The notes under the pieces were generated by a model, which had not been told where the DNA came from, ran no database searches, and saw nothing but the letters and a program-made list of their open reading frames with translations. Shown here in pieces: positions 16,581-27,200 of a stretch of 64,000 nt of DNA. The stretch covers positions 62,001 to 126,000 of the forward strand of contig NZ_JANAVP010000017.1 of the NCBI RefSeq assembly GCF_024213665.1, given 5' to 3'. Made by a program: the position numbers and the translations under genes. Origin of the DNA: Streptomyces sp. A3M-1-3 (GTDB lineage Bacteria > Actinomycetota > Actinomycetes > Streptomycetales > Streptomycetaceae). Within the stretch, counting starts at the first letter, position 1; every line of letters starts with the position of its first letter.

Positions 16581-19500
16581 TCAGTTGTAGCGGGTGATCA
16601 GGCGTGAGCGGTCTGCCCAGCTGCCCGCAGGGGACAGCCATCCGGCGGCGGGCTCGTTGAAGGTGCCGTCGGTCTTGATCGTCCAGGTGAACAGTTTGAT
16701 GCTGCCGTCGTTGTAGCCGTACATGGTGGCGAGGTCGTCGCGGCCGTCGCCGTTGTAGTCGCCGGCCGTGAGCTGCATCCGGGAGGCGGTGAAGCGGTCG
16801 GGGCCGGCGTTCCAGGCGGCCTTCGGTGATGCGAACTTTCCGTCGGTGTCGGTGCTGAGGCTGATGAAGGTATGGATGCCGTCGCTGCCGTCTGTGTAGT
16901 CGTACCAGGTGGCCACGTCGTCACGCCGGTCGCCGTTGAAGTCGCCGGCGTGCATGTCGGTACGGGACCAGTCTCCCCAGCTGGTGCTGGTCCAGGAGGC
17001 GACCGGGCCCGTGAAGGATCCGGTGGGGGAGGTCAGGAAGGTCCACAGTTTCACGCTGCTGCCGTAGTTGTAGAGCACGCCGAGGTCGTCCCGGCCGTTG
17101 GCGTCGAAGTCACCGGTGACGAACTTGCAGTTCGCCACGTTCCAGCCGGTTGTGCTCCATGAGTTGAACGGGGCGTTGAAGCCTCCCCGTACGTCGGCGG
17201 TGAAGGTCCACAGCTTGTTGCCGTCGCCGTAGCGGTACCAGACCGCGAGGTCGTCGCGGCCGTCGCCGTTGAAGTCGCCGCTGTGCAGGGTCATCCGGTC
17301 CAGAGTCCAGGTTCCCGACCAGGAGGAGAACGGCTCGTTGAACGAGCCGCCGGTCTTGCCGAGCCAGGTCCAGAGCTTGACGCCGTCGGTGTACTGATAG
17401 GCGACCGCCACGTCTCCGTGCCCGTCGCCGTTGTAGTCGCCGGTGGTCGTCTTCATCCGGGCTGGGTCCCAGCCCGCGACGTCCCTGCTCCATGCGGTGA
17501 ATGGTGCGTTGAACGTTCCGGTGGAGTTCGTCAGGAATGTGTGGACCGCGTCGTGCTCATCAGGGTAGTTGTACCAGCCGGCCACATCACTGCGTCCGTC
17601 AATGTTGTAGTCCTGCCGGACGGCTGTGCCGCTGCTCCACTGGGACTGCCCCTTAGCGTTGTAGATCACGAGGTTGCCGCGGTCCTGGAGGAGGGCGTAT
17701 CCCTCCGCCGCGGTCGTCTCGGATTCCCATAGCACGGTGGAGCCGTCGGCCTTGTAGACCGTGAGGCGGCCGTTGCTCCCCATGACGGCCTTGGCGCCCG
17801 AATTTCCTGCAGTCTTCGTGGACCACAGAGCCTTGGCGTTGTTGGAGGTGATCACGAGATCGCCATCGTCCTGCATCGTGAGCTTGGCCGAGCGGGAGGT
17901 GACGGACTGACCGCCGGTCAGGGTGATACCGGCGGGGATTCGGGAGCCACCGGTGATGCCGTCGATGACGAAAGAGGCGCCGAACGAGATGTTGTCGGCT
18001 CCCGGGGTCTTTCCGGGCCATCCGAGCATGGTGTTGTCGGTCTTGCGAGCCCAAAGGTCGGGCTTGCCGTCCCCGGTTACGTCGCCGACGGACCCGATGG
18101 CCGGGTAAGTGGCGCCGCTGAATCCGGTGCCGATCTTCACCCGACCGGCGCTGTTGCCCCAGGTGGTGGGGTCGAGGTAGCCGTTGGGGCCCTTCTTGCC
18201 GTACGAGCGCCAGATGGTTCCGTCGGTGTCCCGCAGCCACAGATCAGGCACGCTGTCGCCGTTGAGGTCGCCAGGGGCTACGACGCTGAACTTGTCCCAG
18301 TCCCCCCCGCCCACCAGGACGGGTTCGCGGATGGTGTCGAGGGTGTATCCGGCGCGGTTGCCGTAGTAGGCCCACAGGAACTTGCCCTGCTTGACCAGCA
18401 CATCGGGCTGGGTGTCGCCGTTGAGGTCGCCGGCCGCGACGATCTGCTCAGCGTTGTGCCAGTGGTCGTCACCGGTCCAGGCTTCGTCGCCCATGCAGCC
18501 GAGTTCGGGGTCCGGGACCGGGCAGGAGACCGTCAGCTGCGTGTAATTGTCGCTGATGACCCCGCGGCCGTTGTTCGGGTAGGTCCAGATCTTCTTCTTC
18601 TTGTCGATCTCGTCGTACTCGAGGGTGATCAGGTCGTTGTAACCGTCCTGGCCCCAGTCGCCGCGGGAGTCGACGCTGCCGCTGGTGAAGGACTTGCCGC
18701 CGTTGGTGGCGGCGGCGAAGTCGCCGTTGCCCTGGCCGGCGTAGGTCAGCAGGGTGCCGTTGGAGTCGATGCTCCAGATGTCGCTGTTGTTGTCGCCGTT
18801 GAGGTCGGTCGGCCCGTCACGGTCCTGGGAGCGGCCGGCGTAGTAGAGGTAGGTGGCGATGTCGGAGCGGTTGCCGACCTCGTCGACGCTGTAGGCGTAG
18901 ACGAAGTGGGGGCCGTAGCCCGGGGGCTTCACCGTGGCCGGGACGCCGGGCGCCGCATCGTGCACATCGGGGTCGTAGTCGGTCCACCAGCTGTAGTGGT
19001 CCACGTCGGTGACGCCGTTGGGTGCGAAGGTGAACTTGCCATCTTCGCGGGCCTTGCCGGTTGCACTTGGCCAGCCGTTGTCACCAGGCGGGAACTTGTT
19101 GCCTTCCGAGGTGATCACGGGCGGCTTGCTGGGCCTGGTGCGGTCGATGGTGAACTTGCAGGTCGCGGACCAGGCGGAGTACGCGTTGTCCTGGTCCTTG
19201 GCGCGGACCTTCCACGTCCAGTCACCGGTGGGCAAGTCGCCGTCGGGGACGGCGAAGGTGGCGATCTTGCCCTTGGCGGCCGGGATCGACTTGCTGACGG
19301 TGGGGGCGGTTGCGCTGGCCTTGAAGAGCTGGAACTCGGCGGTGAGGTTGCCTGCGTCCTTGTCGTCGATCTTCGCGTAGAGGCTGACCTTGGTGTTGCC
19401 GATCGCCCCGCCGGTCTTGCAGTCGGTCTTCGGGTTGGTACCCAGGCTGGCGGGGACCTTGGGCGGGTTGTTGTACTTCGTCTCCAGGACCGCCGTCTTG

Positions 19501-20969
19501 GCGTCGAACTTCTTCCAGCCGAACGTGTCGGACTCGTCGGCGGCGTACATGCCCAGGGTGATGCTGGACCACTTCTTGTCGGCGGCCTCGCGGATCTTGG
19601 CGGTGGCGTCGAACTCGAGGTTGCCGGCCGCGCAGTCCTTGCTCCAGCCCTTGGCGTCGTTGACGGTGTCCAGCGGCTGCCCGCCGATCTGGGCCGGCTG
19701 CTTGTTCCACGTGGTCTTCTTCGAGATCGGACCGGTGTGCCACAACTGAACGGGTCTGTCCTGGCAGGACCACGACCAGGTGTTGCGGATCCGGAACGTG
19801 GAGGACTTGACCTGGGCGCCCTTGATGTCACTGGTGTCGAGCTGGACGAAGGACCGGGAGATCCGGTCCGAGCCGCCCGTCTCAGCCTCGTAGCCGACCC
19901 GGATGGGGTCCTTGGTGTTCCAGAAGGACGTGTCCGGGTACTGCTTGTAGACCCGGGTCCAGTTCTGCTTCTCACCCCAGGCCCACGACGGGTCTATGAA
20001 CACCGGGTACTTGGTGTCCGCGCCGGTCAGCAGTGCCTGGTCCGGCTTGATCTCCAGGGTGTCCCCGGTCACCGTGGTGGGCATCTGCGCGTCCTGCGCA
20101 CCCGGCGCGGGATCGAACGCATCACCGGGCACCTCCCCCTCCACAGCCGTGGCACTCATCGCGCCCATCTGGGCGGCTGCCGGGGTACCAGAAGTGACGG
20201 TGGTGGAGTCCCACATCAGAGGCGACGGGCTGGTGAACACCGTCTGCCCGGCCGGATTCGTGGCGGTGACACTGCCAGTCTCCGCATCAGTGGACACCGA
20301 AAGCCCGACAGTGTCCAGTTTGTACTTCAACGAGGCCAGTTCGGGATTCTGCGCAGCCTGGGCGGACTTGACCACCAGCAGCTGCGAGAAGCCCTCAACC
20401 TCCGCCTTCAGCTGCAGATCCACACCCGGCAGCACCTCGGCATAGGTCGCCACGTTCCCACTCAGGGTAGGCACAGGCAGTGCCTTGGGCCACGTCAGCG
20501 ACAGAGTCCGGCCGTCCTTCACCCCCGACAGCAACGGCCCCGCCCCGCCGCCGGAGAACGTCACCGCCACCGTGGACGCCTTCGGCACCACCTTGCCATC
20601 GGACCCGAACGCCAAAGTGGTATCGGTCGGGATCCACGCCCCGTTCCGCAGCATCCGGACCGGCGTGCCGTACCGCTTGACCGACCAAGTCCCGTCCGGC
20701 TGGGCCCAAGTGTCCGTGGACTCCGTACGCGCCGAAGCCAACTCGTAGGGCTGACCGGTCGCCGCTGCCTGCTCCAGCGCGTACTCCTCCCCGCTCTTCG
20801 AACCCTCCGCCACCGGATCAGACAACGCGACTGCCGTCGCGCCGACCGAAGCGGCCGAAGCCGGGAGAGCCGCCAGCCCGGACGTAATGACACCACCCGC
20901 AAGCGCCACAGATATGACCCGTCTCACCCAAGGTCTCCTAAACGAACCGCCGCCACTAGAACTTCGCAC
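16581..20969 (-). CDS. Large secreted FG-GAP/VCBS repeat protein with DNRLRE and B-lectin domains
   Basis: A 1,462-aa exported protein. A signal peptide (about 1-40, ending LAALPASAAS) leads into a beta-rich region with a DNRLRE-like domain (about 320-500; IRVGYE, SFVQLDT and WNKQPAQIG motifs), an Ig-like stretch, FG-GAP/VCBS repeats (about 710-1000; DLNGDxxSDIW), a bulb-type mannose-binding lectin domain (about 1005-1115; DDGDLVI, NGRLTVY, RGNLVIY) and five more FG-GAP units (about 1120-1450; GDYNGDGxxDVA). The Asp-rich loops bind Ca2+ in known relatives. GTG 20969 is the apparent start. It is divergent from the Rhs gene across about 300 bp, suggesting joint control. Surface carbohydrate binding is inferred from the domains. 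Confidence 0.88.
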   Translation of the reverse strand: MRSSSGGGSFRRPWVRRVISVALAGGVITSGLAALPASAASVGATAVALSDPVAEGSKSGEEYALEQAAATGQPYELASARTESTDTWAQPDGTWSVKRYGTPVRMLRNGAWIPTDTTLAFGSDGKVVPKASTVAVTFSGGGAGPLLSGVKDGRTLSLTWPKALPVPTLSGNVATYAEVLPGVDLQLKAEVEGFSQLLVVKSAQAAQNPELASLKYKLDTVGLSVSTDAETGSVTATNPAGQTVFTSPSPLMWDSTTVTSGTPAAAQMGAMSATAVEGEVPGDAFDPAPGAQDAQMPTTVTGDTLEIKPDQALLTGADTKYPVFIDPSWAWGEKQNWTRVYKQYPDTSFWNTKDPIRVGYEAETGGSDRISRSFVQLDTSDIKGAQVKSSTFRIRNTWSWSCQDRPVQLWHTGPISKKTTWNKQPAQIGGQPLDTVNDAKGWSKDCAAGNLEFDATAKIREAADKKWSSITLGMYAADESDTFGWKKFDAKTAVLETKYNNPPKVPASLGTNPKTDCKTGGAIGNTKVSLYAKIDDKDAGNLTAEFQLFKASATAPTVSKSIPAAKGKIATFAVPDGDLPTGDWTWKVRAKDQDNAYSAWSATCKFTIDRTRPSKPPVITSEGNKFPPGDNGWPSATGKAREDGKFTFAPNGVTDVDHYSWWTDYDPDVHDAAPGVPATVKPPGYGPHFVYAYSVDEVGNRSDIATYLYYAGRSQDRDGPTDLNGDNNSDIWSIDSNGTLLTYAGQGNGDFAAATNGGKSFTSGSVDSRGDWGQDGYNDLITLEYDEIDKKKKIWTYPNNGRGVISDNYTQLTVSCPVPDPELGCMGDEAWTGDDHWHNAEQIVAAGDLNGDTQPDVLVKQGKFLWAYYGNRAGYTLDTIREPVLVGGGDWDKFSVVAPGDLNGDSVPDLWLRDTDGTIWRSYGKKGPNGYLDPTTWGNSAGRVKIGTGFSGATYPAIGSVGDVTGDGKPDLWARKTDNTMLGWPGKTPGADNISFGASFVIDGITGGSRIPAGITLTGGQSVTSRSAKLTMQDDGDLVITSNNAKALWSTKTAGNSGAKAVMGSNGRLTVYKADGSTVLWESETTAAEGYALLQDRGNLVIYNAKGQSQWSSGTAVRQDYNIDGRSDVAGWYNYPDEHDAVHTFLTNSTGTFNAPFTAWSRDVAGWDPARMKTTTGDYNGDGHGDVAVAYQYTDGVKLWTWLGKTGGSFNEPFSSWSGTWTLDRMTLHSGDFNGDGRDDLAVWYRYGDGNKLWTFTADVRGGFNAPFNSWSTTGWNVANCKFVTGDFDANGRDDLGVLYNYGSSVKLWTFLTSPTGSFTGPVASWTSTSWGDWSRTDMHAGDFNGDRRDDVATWYDYTDGSDGIHTFISLSTDTDGKFASPKAAWNAGPDRFTASRMQLTAGDYNGDGRDDLATMYGYNDGSIKLFTWTIKTDGTFNEPAAGWLSPAGSWADRSRLITRYN

Positions 20970-21272
20970 AACCCCATCCTTCGCGTGATCGATATTCGCC
21001 GCGACTCTATAGAGATGCCAGAGCCTTTGGGCACTCCATCTGGAGTTAGATGGAATATCCGCCTACATCGGCGCATCTGAGCGATCTTGCCTCGAGTGGG
21101 GCATTCGATCACTCGTCATCCGTAGTGATGCAGCTTGCATATAGGCAGTGAACTGGCCAATGTGCCGTGATCAAGCCGTGCGGACAGGCGGGGCGCCGAA
21201 GAAGAACAGGCCTTTCGGGGACGGTCCCTGTTAGCCTTCGGCGATCATTTCGGGATCGATGGAGGGTGGGGC
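20970..21272. promoter_or_regulatory. Divergent promoter region of FG-GAP and Rhs genes
   Basis: The 303-bp gap is less GC-rich than the flanking genes. It holds CTCTATAGAG and CCATCT-ggagtt-AGATGG dyads that may be regulatory. Promoter hexamers could not be assigned with confidence. Confidence 0.4.
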
Positions 21273-24200
21273 GTGAGACGCTTCCAAAAGCGCGGGCTGG
21301 CGGTTGCCTTGGCTGCCGCAGTCGCGGTGGGGGTGCTGCCGACGGCGGCCGCGGCAGCAAATTCGGATGGAAGAATTCCGCTTCCAAAGTTGAAACAGCC
21401 AAAAACTGTTCCGGTTGCGCGGGTCAAGGCGGGCGGTGCGAAGAAGCCTGACGCGGCGGCGGCTCATGCGTGGAAGGGTGCGCCGAAGGTCTCGTGGCCT
21501 GCAGCAGGTGCGGCCGAGGTGGATCTGACCACTGGGGCCGGTCTCGGCGCGAAGACATCGGCCTCCTCCGCGCGCGGCCAGGCGGTTCCGCCTGGTCCGA
21601 GGAAGGCGGGGAAGCTGCCGGTCTCGGTTGCTCAGGTGATAGGCAAAGCGCCTACAGCGGGGGACATCCCGGCCAAGGTGAAGGTGTCCGTGGCCGGGCG
21701 GGAGGCGACTCACAAGGCCGGCGTCGAGGGCGTACTGATATCGGTCGGCCGCACCGACGGAGTAACCAAGGCGGTCCCGGTTCGCGTCGAAGTCGACTAC
21801 TCCTCCTTCCGGGGAGCCTACGGCGGCGACTGGGCCGCGCGGCTACGTCTGGTGGAGCTGCCGGCGTGTGCGTTGACCACGCCCGATCACGCGAAGTGCC
21901 GTATACAGAAGCCTGTTCCGACCAGGAACGACGTAGGCACGGGAAAGCTCTCTGCACCGGTGAATGTCGGCGGAGCGACGGTGCTCGCGGCGGCGGCGGA
22001 GGCAGCCGGACCGACGGGTGACTATAAGGCCACATCGCTTCAACCGTCCGGCTCCTGGAGTGCAGGTGGCTCGACGGGAGCGTTCAACTGGTCTTACCCG
22101 ATCGGGGTTCCTGCGGTGCCAGGAGGCCTGCAGCCGTCGGTCTCGCTGGGTTATAACTCCCAGTCAGTGGACGGACGAACAGCCGCCTCGAACAACCAGC
22201 CGTCGTGGCTGGGTGACGGCTGGGACTGGGAGCCGGGATTCATCGAGCGCAGGTATAAGTCGTGCAACGACGACAAGACCGGCGGCACCAACACCTCCAA
22301 CGTGGGGGACCGCTGCTGGTACAACGACAACGTCACCCTGTCCCTGGGCGGCAAGAACACCGAGCTCGTCTACGAGCAGGACAAGGGTTGGCACCCGGCG
22401 AACAACTCGGGCGAGAAGGTTGAGAAACTGACGGGCGCGACCAACGGTGACGGCGGCACCGCGGGTGTCGACGGCGCGGGTGAGCACTGGAAGGTCACCA
22501 CGGCCGACGGTACGCAGTACTTCTTCGGGCTGAACCGCCTGCCGGGCTGGAAGGACAACGGCACGGCGGCCGACGACCCGGTCACAAACTCAACGTGGAC
22601 GGCCCCCGTCTTCGGTAACCAGTCGGGCGAGCCCTGCTACAACGCGTCGTTCGCGAGCGCCTGGTGTCAGCAGGCCTGGCGCTGGCAGCTCGACTACGTG
22701 ATCGACCCGCGCGGCAACGCGATGGCCTATTACTGGAAGACCGAGTCGAACAACTACAGCCGCAACGTCAGCGCTACCACCGGCAAGGGCACCGTCACGT
22801 CCTACACCCGGGGCGGCTACCTGGAGCACATCGACTACGGCCTGCGTTCCAGCGCCGTTTACACCGGCAAGGCCATGAGCCAGGTCCACTTCGGCGTCTC
22901 CGAGCGCTGCCTTACCACCTGCGGCACCTTCGACGAGACAAACGCCAAGAACTGGCCCGATGTCCCCTTCGACCAGTACTGCAAGGAGGGCGCCACCGAG
23001 TGCAAGCAGCAGGCCTCGCCCACCTTCTGGTCCCGCAAGCGTCTCACCTCGATCACCACCAAGGTCCTGACAGCAGGCACGTACAAGGACGTCGACACCT
23101 GGGCGTTGGCCCAGGACTTCCCGGCCTCCGGTGACGGCATCTCCACCCCGATGTGGCTGAAGTCGATCACCCGTACGGGCAAGGCGGGCGGTACGGCCGG
23201 ACTCCCCCCGGTAACCTTCGCGGGCGAGCAGAAGGCCAACCGCGTCGACAAGACTGGTGACGGCCTCGCGCCCTTCATCCGGCTGCGCCTGTACCAGATC
23301 ACCACCGAGACCGGCGGTACCATCGGTGTCACCTACTCGCAGCCCGAGTGCACGGCGGCCACACTGCCCCCGGCCGATGGCACCAACACCACCCGGTGCT
23401 ACCCGGTGCGGTGGGCCTTCGAGGGTGAGACGGCCAAGACGGACTGGTTCAACTCGTATGTCGCCACCCAGATCGTCGAGGGCGACAACCTGGTCGAGTC
23501 CCCGGACAAGGTGACCTCGTACTCCTACCTGGGCGGCGCCGCCTGGGCCAAGAGCGAGGACGAGTTCACCAAGGCCGGCGACCGTACCTATTCGATCGCG
23601 CGCGGCTACGAGCGAGTCCAGGCCCGCACGGGTGCCGGGAGCGACCCCAAGACCCTGGGGGAGACACGGTTCTTCCGCGGTTTCGACGGAAAACAGGTCA
23701 ACGACTCCGCGGGCGCGGCGGTCACCGACCGCGAGCAGTTCGCGGGAATGGTCCGGGAGTCCGCAACGTACAACGGCGACGACACGGCCAAGCTCGTGAG
23801 CGCCACATCGAACACTCCGTGGCGCTCGGCCGCCGTCGCCACCCGCGCCCGTTCCGGCCTGCCGGACCTGGTCGCCTACAAGACCGGCACCGAGAAGGAG
23901 TCGACCCGTACCACTGTCACGGGTGGCACCCGCACAACGGAGCTGACGCGCACTTTCGACGCGTACGGCATGGTCGCCACCGAGTCCTCGACCGGTGACA
24001 CTGCCCACACCGGTGACGAGAAGTGCACGACCACCAGTTACGCCCGTGGCGCCGGCAGTGCGATCCTCGACAAGGTCAGCCGCGTCGAGACCGTCGCTGT
24101 CACTTGCGGCAGCGCCATCTCCCGCCCCGGCGACGTCATCGACGACGTCCGCACGTACTACGACGGCGGCGCTCTCGGTGCGGCACCGGTGCTGGGCCTG

Positions 24201-27200
24201 GTCACCAAGAGCGACCGGATCAACGGCGCGGGCAGCGGCTACGACGTCGTGGGCACCACGCCCAAGACGTGCGGCGCCGCGAAAAACGAGTTCTGCTTTG
24301 ACCTTTACGGCCGTCCGCTCGCGACAGCGGACGCGTTCGGCAAAGTGACCACTACGGCCTACACGCCGTCCACCGGTGAGGTCCCCACGCAGACCGTCCT
24401 GACCAATCCGCGCTCTCACGCCACCACCACGCTCTCGGATCCCCTGCGCGGCCAGGCGACGCAGGTGACCGACGCCAACGGAAAGATCACCACCACGGCG
24501 TACGACCCGCTGGGCCGGGTCACCAAGGTCTGGATCCCGACTCGCTCAGCAGCCACCTACCCGGACTCGCCGAACTTCGTTTTCGACTATCTGGTCCGCA
24601 ACGACGGACCGATCGTCACGACCACCAAGGCACTCGCCCACGATTCCAAGTACAAGATCAGCTACGCCTTCCAGGACGGCCTGCTGCGCTCACGCCAGAC
24701 CCAGGAGACCTCGCCCGACCGGGCCGGACGACTGGTGAGCGAGACCTTCTACGACACCCGCGGCCAGGCGTGGCGCAGCTCCGGGGTCTACTACGCCACC
24801 GGGGCGGCCGAGCCGGTCCTCGTAACCGGCCAGGAACTGAAGTATCCGACCTCCACCGACACCGAGTTCGACGGCGCCGGGCGGCCCACCGCGGTGATCT
24901 CGAAGCGGTTCGGCGACGAGACGAAGCGCGTCGCTACCACGTACACGGGTGACACCACGACGGTCGTCCCGCCACAGGGCGGCACGGTGACGACCACGGT
25001 GGCCGACGCGCTGGGCCGCACGACGGCCCGGGTGGAATACACCACCGCGGACCGGACCGGATCCCAGTCCACGCTGTACCACTTCGACAAGCGCGGGCGC
25101 ATGGACGAGTTCACAGACGCCTCGGGCGCGAAATGGACGTACACCTACGACGTGCGCGGCCGCCAGATCCAGATCGACGACCCCGACAAGGGGACGTCGA
25201 AGTCGAAGTACGACGCGGGCGACCGGGTGACCGACGCTACCGACGCCCGCCAGATCACCCTGCACACCGACTACGACGAGCTCGGCCGCAAGACCGCGGT
25301 GAAGAAGGGCGCGACCGTCCTGTCGAGCTGGGAGTACGACACCGTGGCGAAGGGCAAGCTGGCCAAGTCGACCCGGTTCGTGGACGGCAAGGCGTACGAG
25401 GCCGCGATCACGACGTACAACAGCCTTTACCAGCCGGTCGTCCAGCAGGTCACCGTGCCGGACAGCCAGGGCGCGCTGGCCGGCACCTACAAGTGGACGA
25501 CGAGCTATAACCTCAACACCGGTCAGGTGATGTGGTCCCAGCAGCCCGCGATCGGCGGACTGCCCGCCGAGAAGGTAGCCAACACGTACACCCCCGTGTC
25601 CGGGCTGCTGAACACCATCGGCGCCGGCACGGACCCCCTGATGTCGGCGAACACGTACGACCACTACGGTCGCAATATTCGCCAGGAGTACGGCGCGTTC
25701 GCCCAGCACCTGTGGGTGAGCAGCGAGTTCGATGAGCACACCGGGGCGCTGAGCCGCAGCTACACCGACCGTGAGGTCGCACCGCAGAGGATCGAGGACA
25801 CCAAGTACACATACGACCCGGCCGGCAACGTCACCTCGCTGGCCACCGCCTACGGCCAGGACGCAGGCCGCACCACCGACACCCAGTGCTTCACCGTGGA
25901 CGCACTGCGGCGCGTCACCGAGGCATGGACGAACACTGGCGAGCAGTGCGCCACTGCGCCCTCGACCCCGGTCGTCGGCGGCCAGGACGCGTACTGGACG
26001 ACGTACACCTACGACGCCGTCGGTAACCGCAAGACCGAGACGCAGCACAAGACCGCCTCGGGCCCGACCGGCGACACGACCCGGACGTACGCCGCTCCGA
26101 CTGCGGGCAAGCACGACCTGCCCAAGGTCACGCAGACCGGCACCAGCCACGTCGAGGTCTTCACCTATGACGCCGCGGGCAACACCCAGACCCGAAAGAT
26201 CGGGGCGGCGCCGGAGCAGACCCTCGGCTGGGACGACGAGGGCCACCTCGTCACCGTCAAGGAAGGCGCCACCGAAGTCGGCGGCTACGTCTACGACAGC
26301 GACGGTCAGCGGCTCATCCGCAAGGACGCGGACGGCACCACCCTCTACCTGCCCGGAGGCAACGAGCTCCACCTGAGCAAGACCGGCACGGTCACCGGCA
26401 CGCGCTACTACACCGCGGCCGGCAAGGCCATCGCCGTGCGCACCAATGGAAAGCTGACCTTCCTAATCAGCGACCACCACGGCACCGGCACCATCCAGGT
26501 CACCGCGGACGCCGTCATGACCGTAACGCGCCGCGAGACAACCATCTTCGGCGCCGACCGCGGGACCCCGGCCACCGGCTGGACCGGCGACAAGGGCTTC
26601 GTCGGCGGCACACGAGACGGGGCGACCGGCCTCACCCACCTCGGTGCGCGCGAGTACGACCCCGCCACCGGTCGCTTCATCAGCGTCGACCCTCTGCTGG
26701 TGATCGAGGACCCGCGTCAGCTCAACCCGTACACGTACGGCCACAGCAACCCCCTGGCGTTCAGCGACCCGGCCGGCACCGAGATCGGCTCCCGGCCGAA
26801 CTCCTGCGAGTACGACCTCGCGAACTGCTCGACGGAAGTGCAGCAGGACGTCGGCTACGACCCGGTCACCAGGACCGTCGGTACGACGTACTACATCAGC
26901 AAGCCCCGCCAGCCGCGGGTGTGGTACGTGGACCACTACCCCCACAACCCCAAGGCTCGGGCAAAGCCGATCGACTACTGGAACTGGACCAAGTGGGGCG
27001 GCATGAACGCCAGCGGGTTCTGGGGCAGCGCGTCGGGCCTGAGGGATCTGGAGGACGCCATCCCGCTCTACACCCACTACCGCACCGGCTTCGGCACGCC
27101 GGTCGAGGTGGACTACGAGAAGGCACTCCGGGAGGAAGAAGGCATCGCCGCCGAGGTCGCTGCGGAAGTGGCGAGATCCCAGCGTTGGGCAGAAGCCATA

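Noticed and set aside
18456..21080. 874-aa forward frame across the FG-GAP gene
   Set aside because: Antisense shadow with Arg/His/Gly/Val bias; the reverse frame has a signal peptide and Asp-rich Ca-loop repeats.
22590..26372. Two long reverse frames (609 and 560 aa) inside the Rhs gene
   Set aside because: No recognisable motif; they mirror the Rhs codons.
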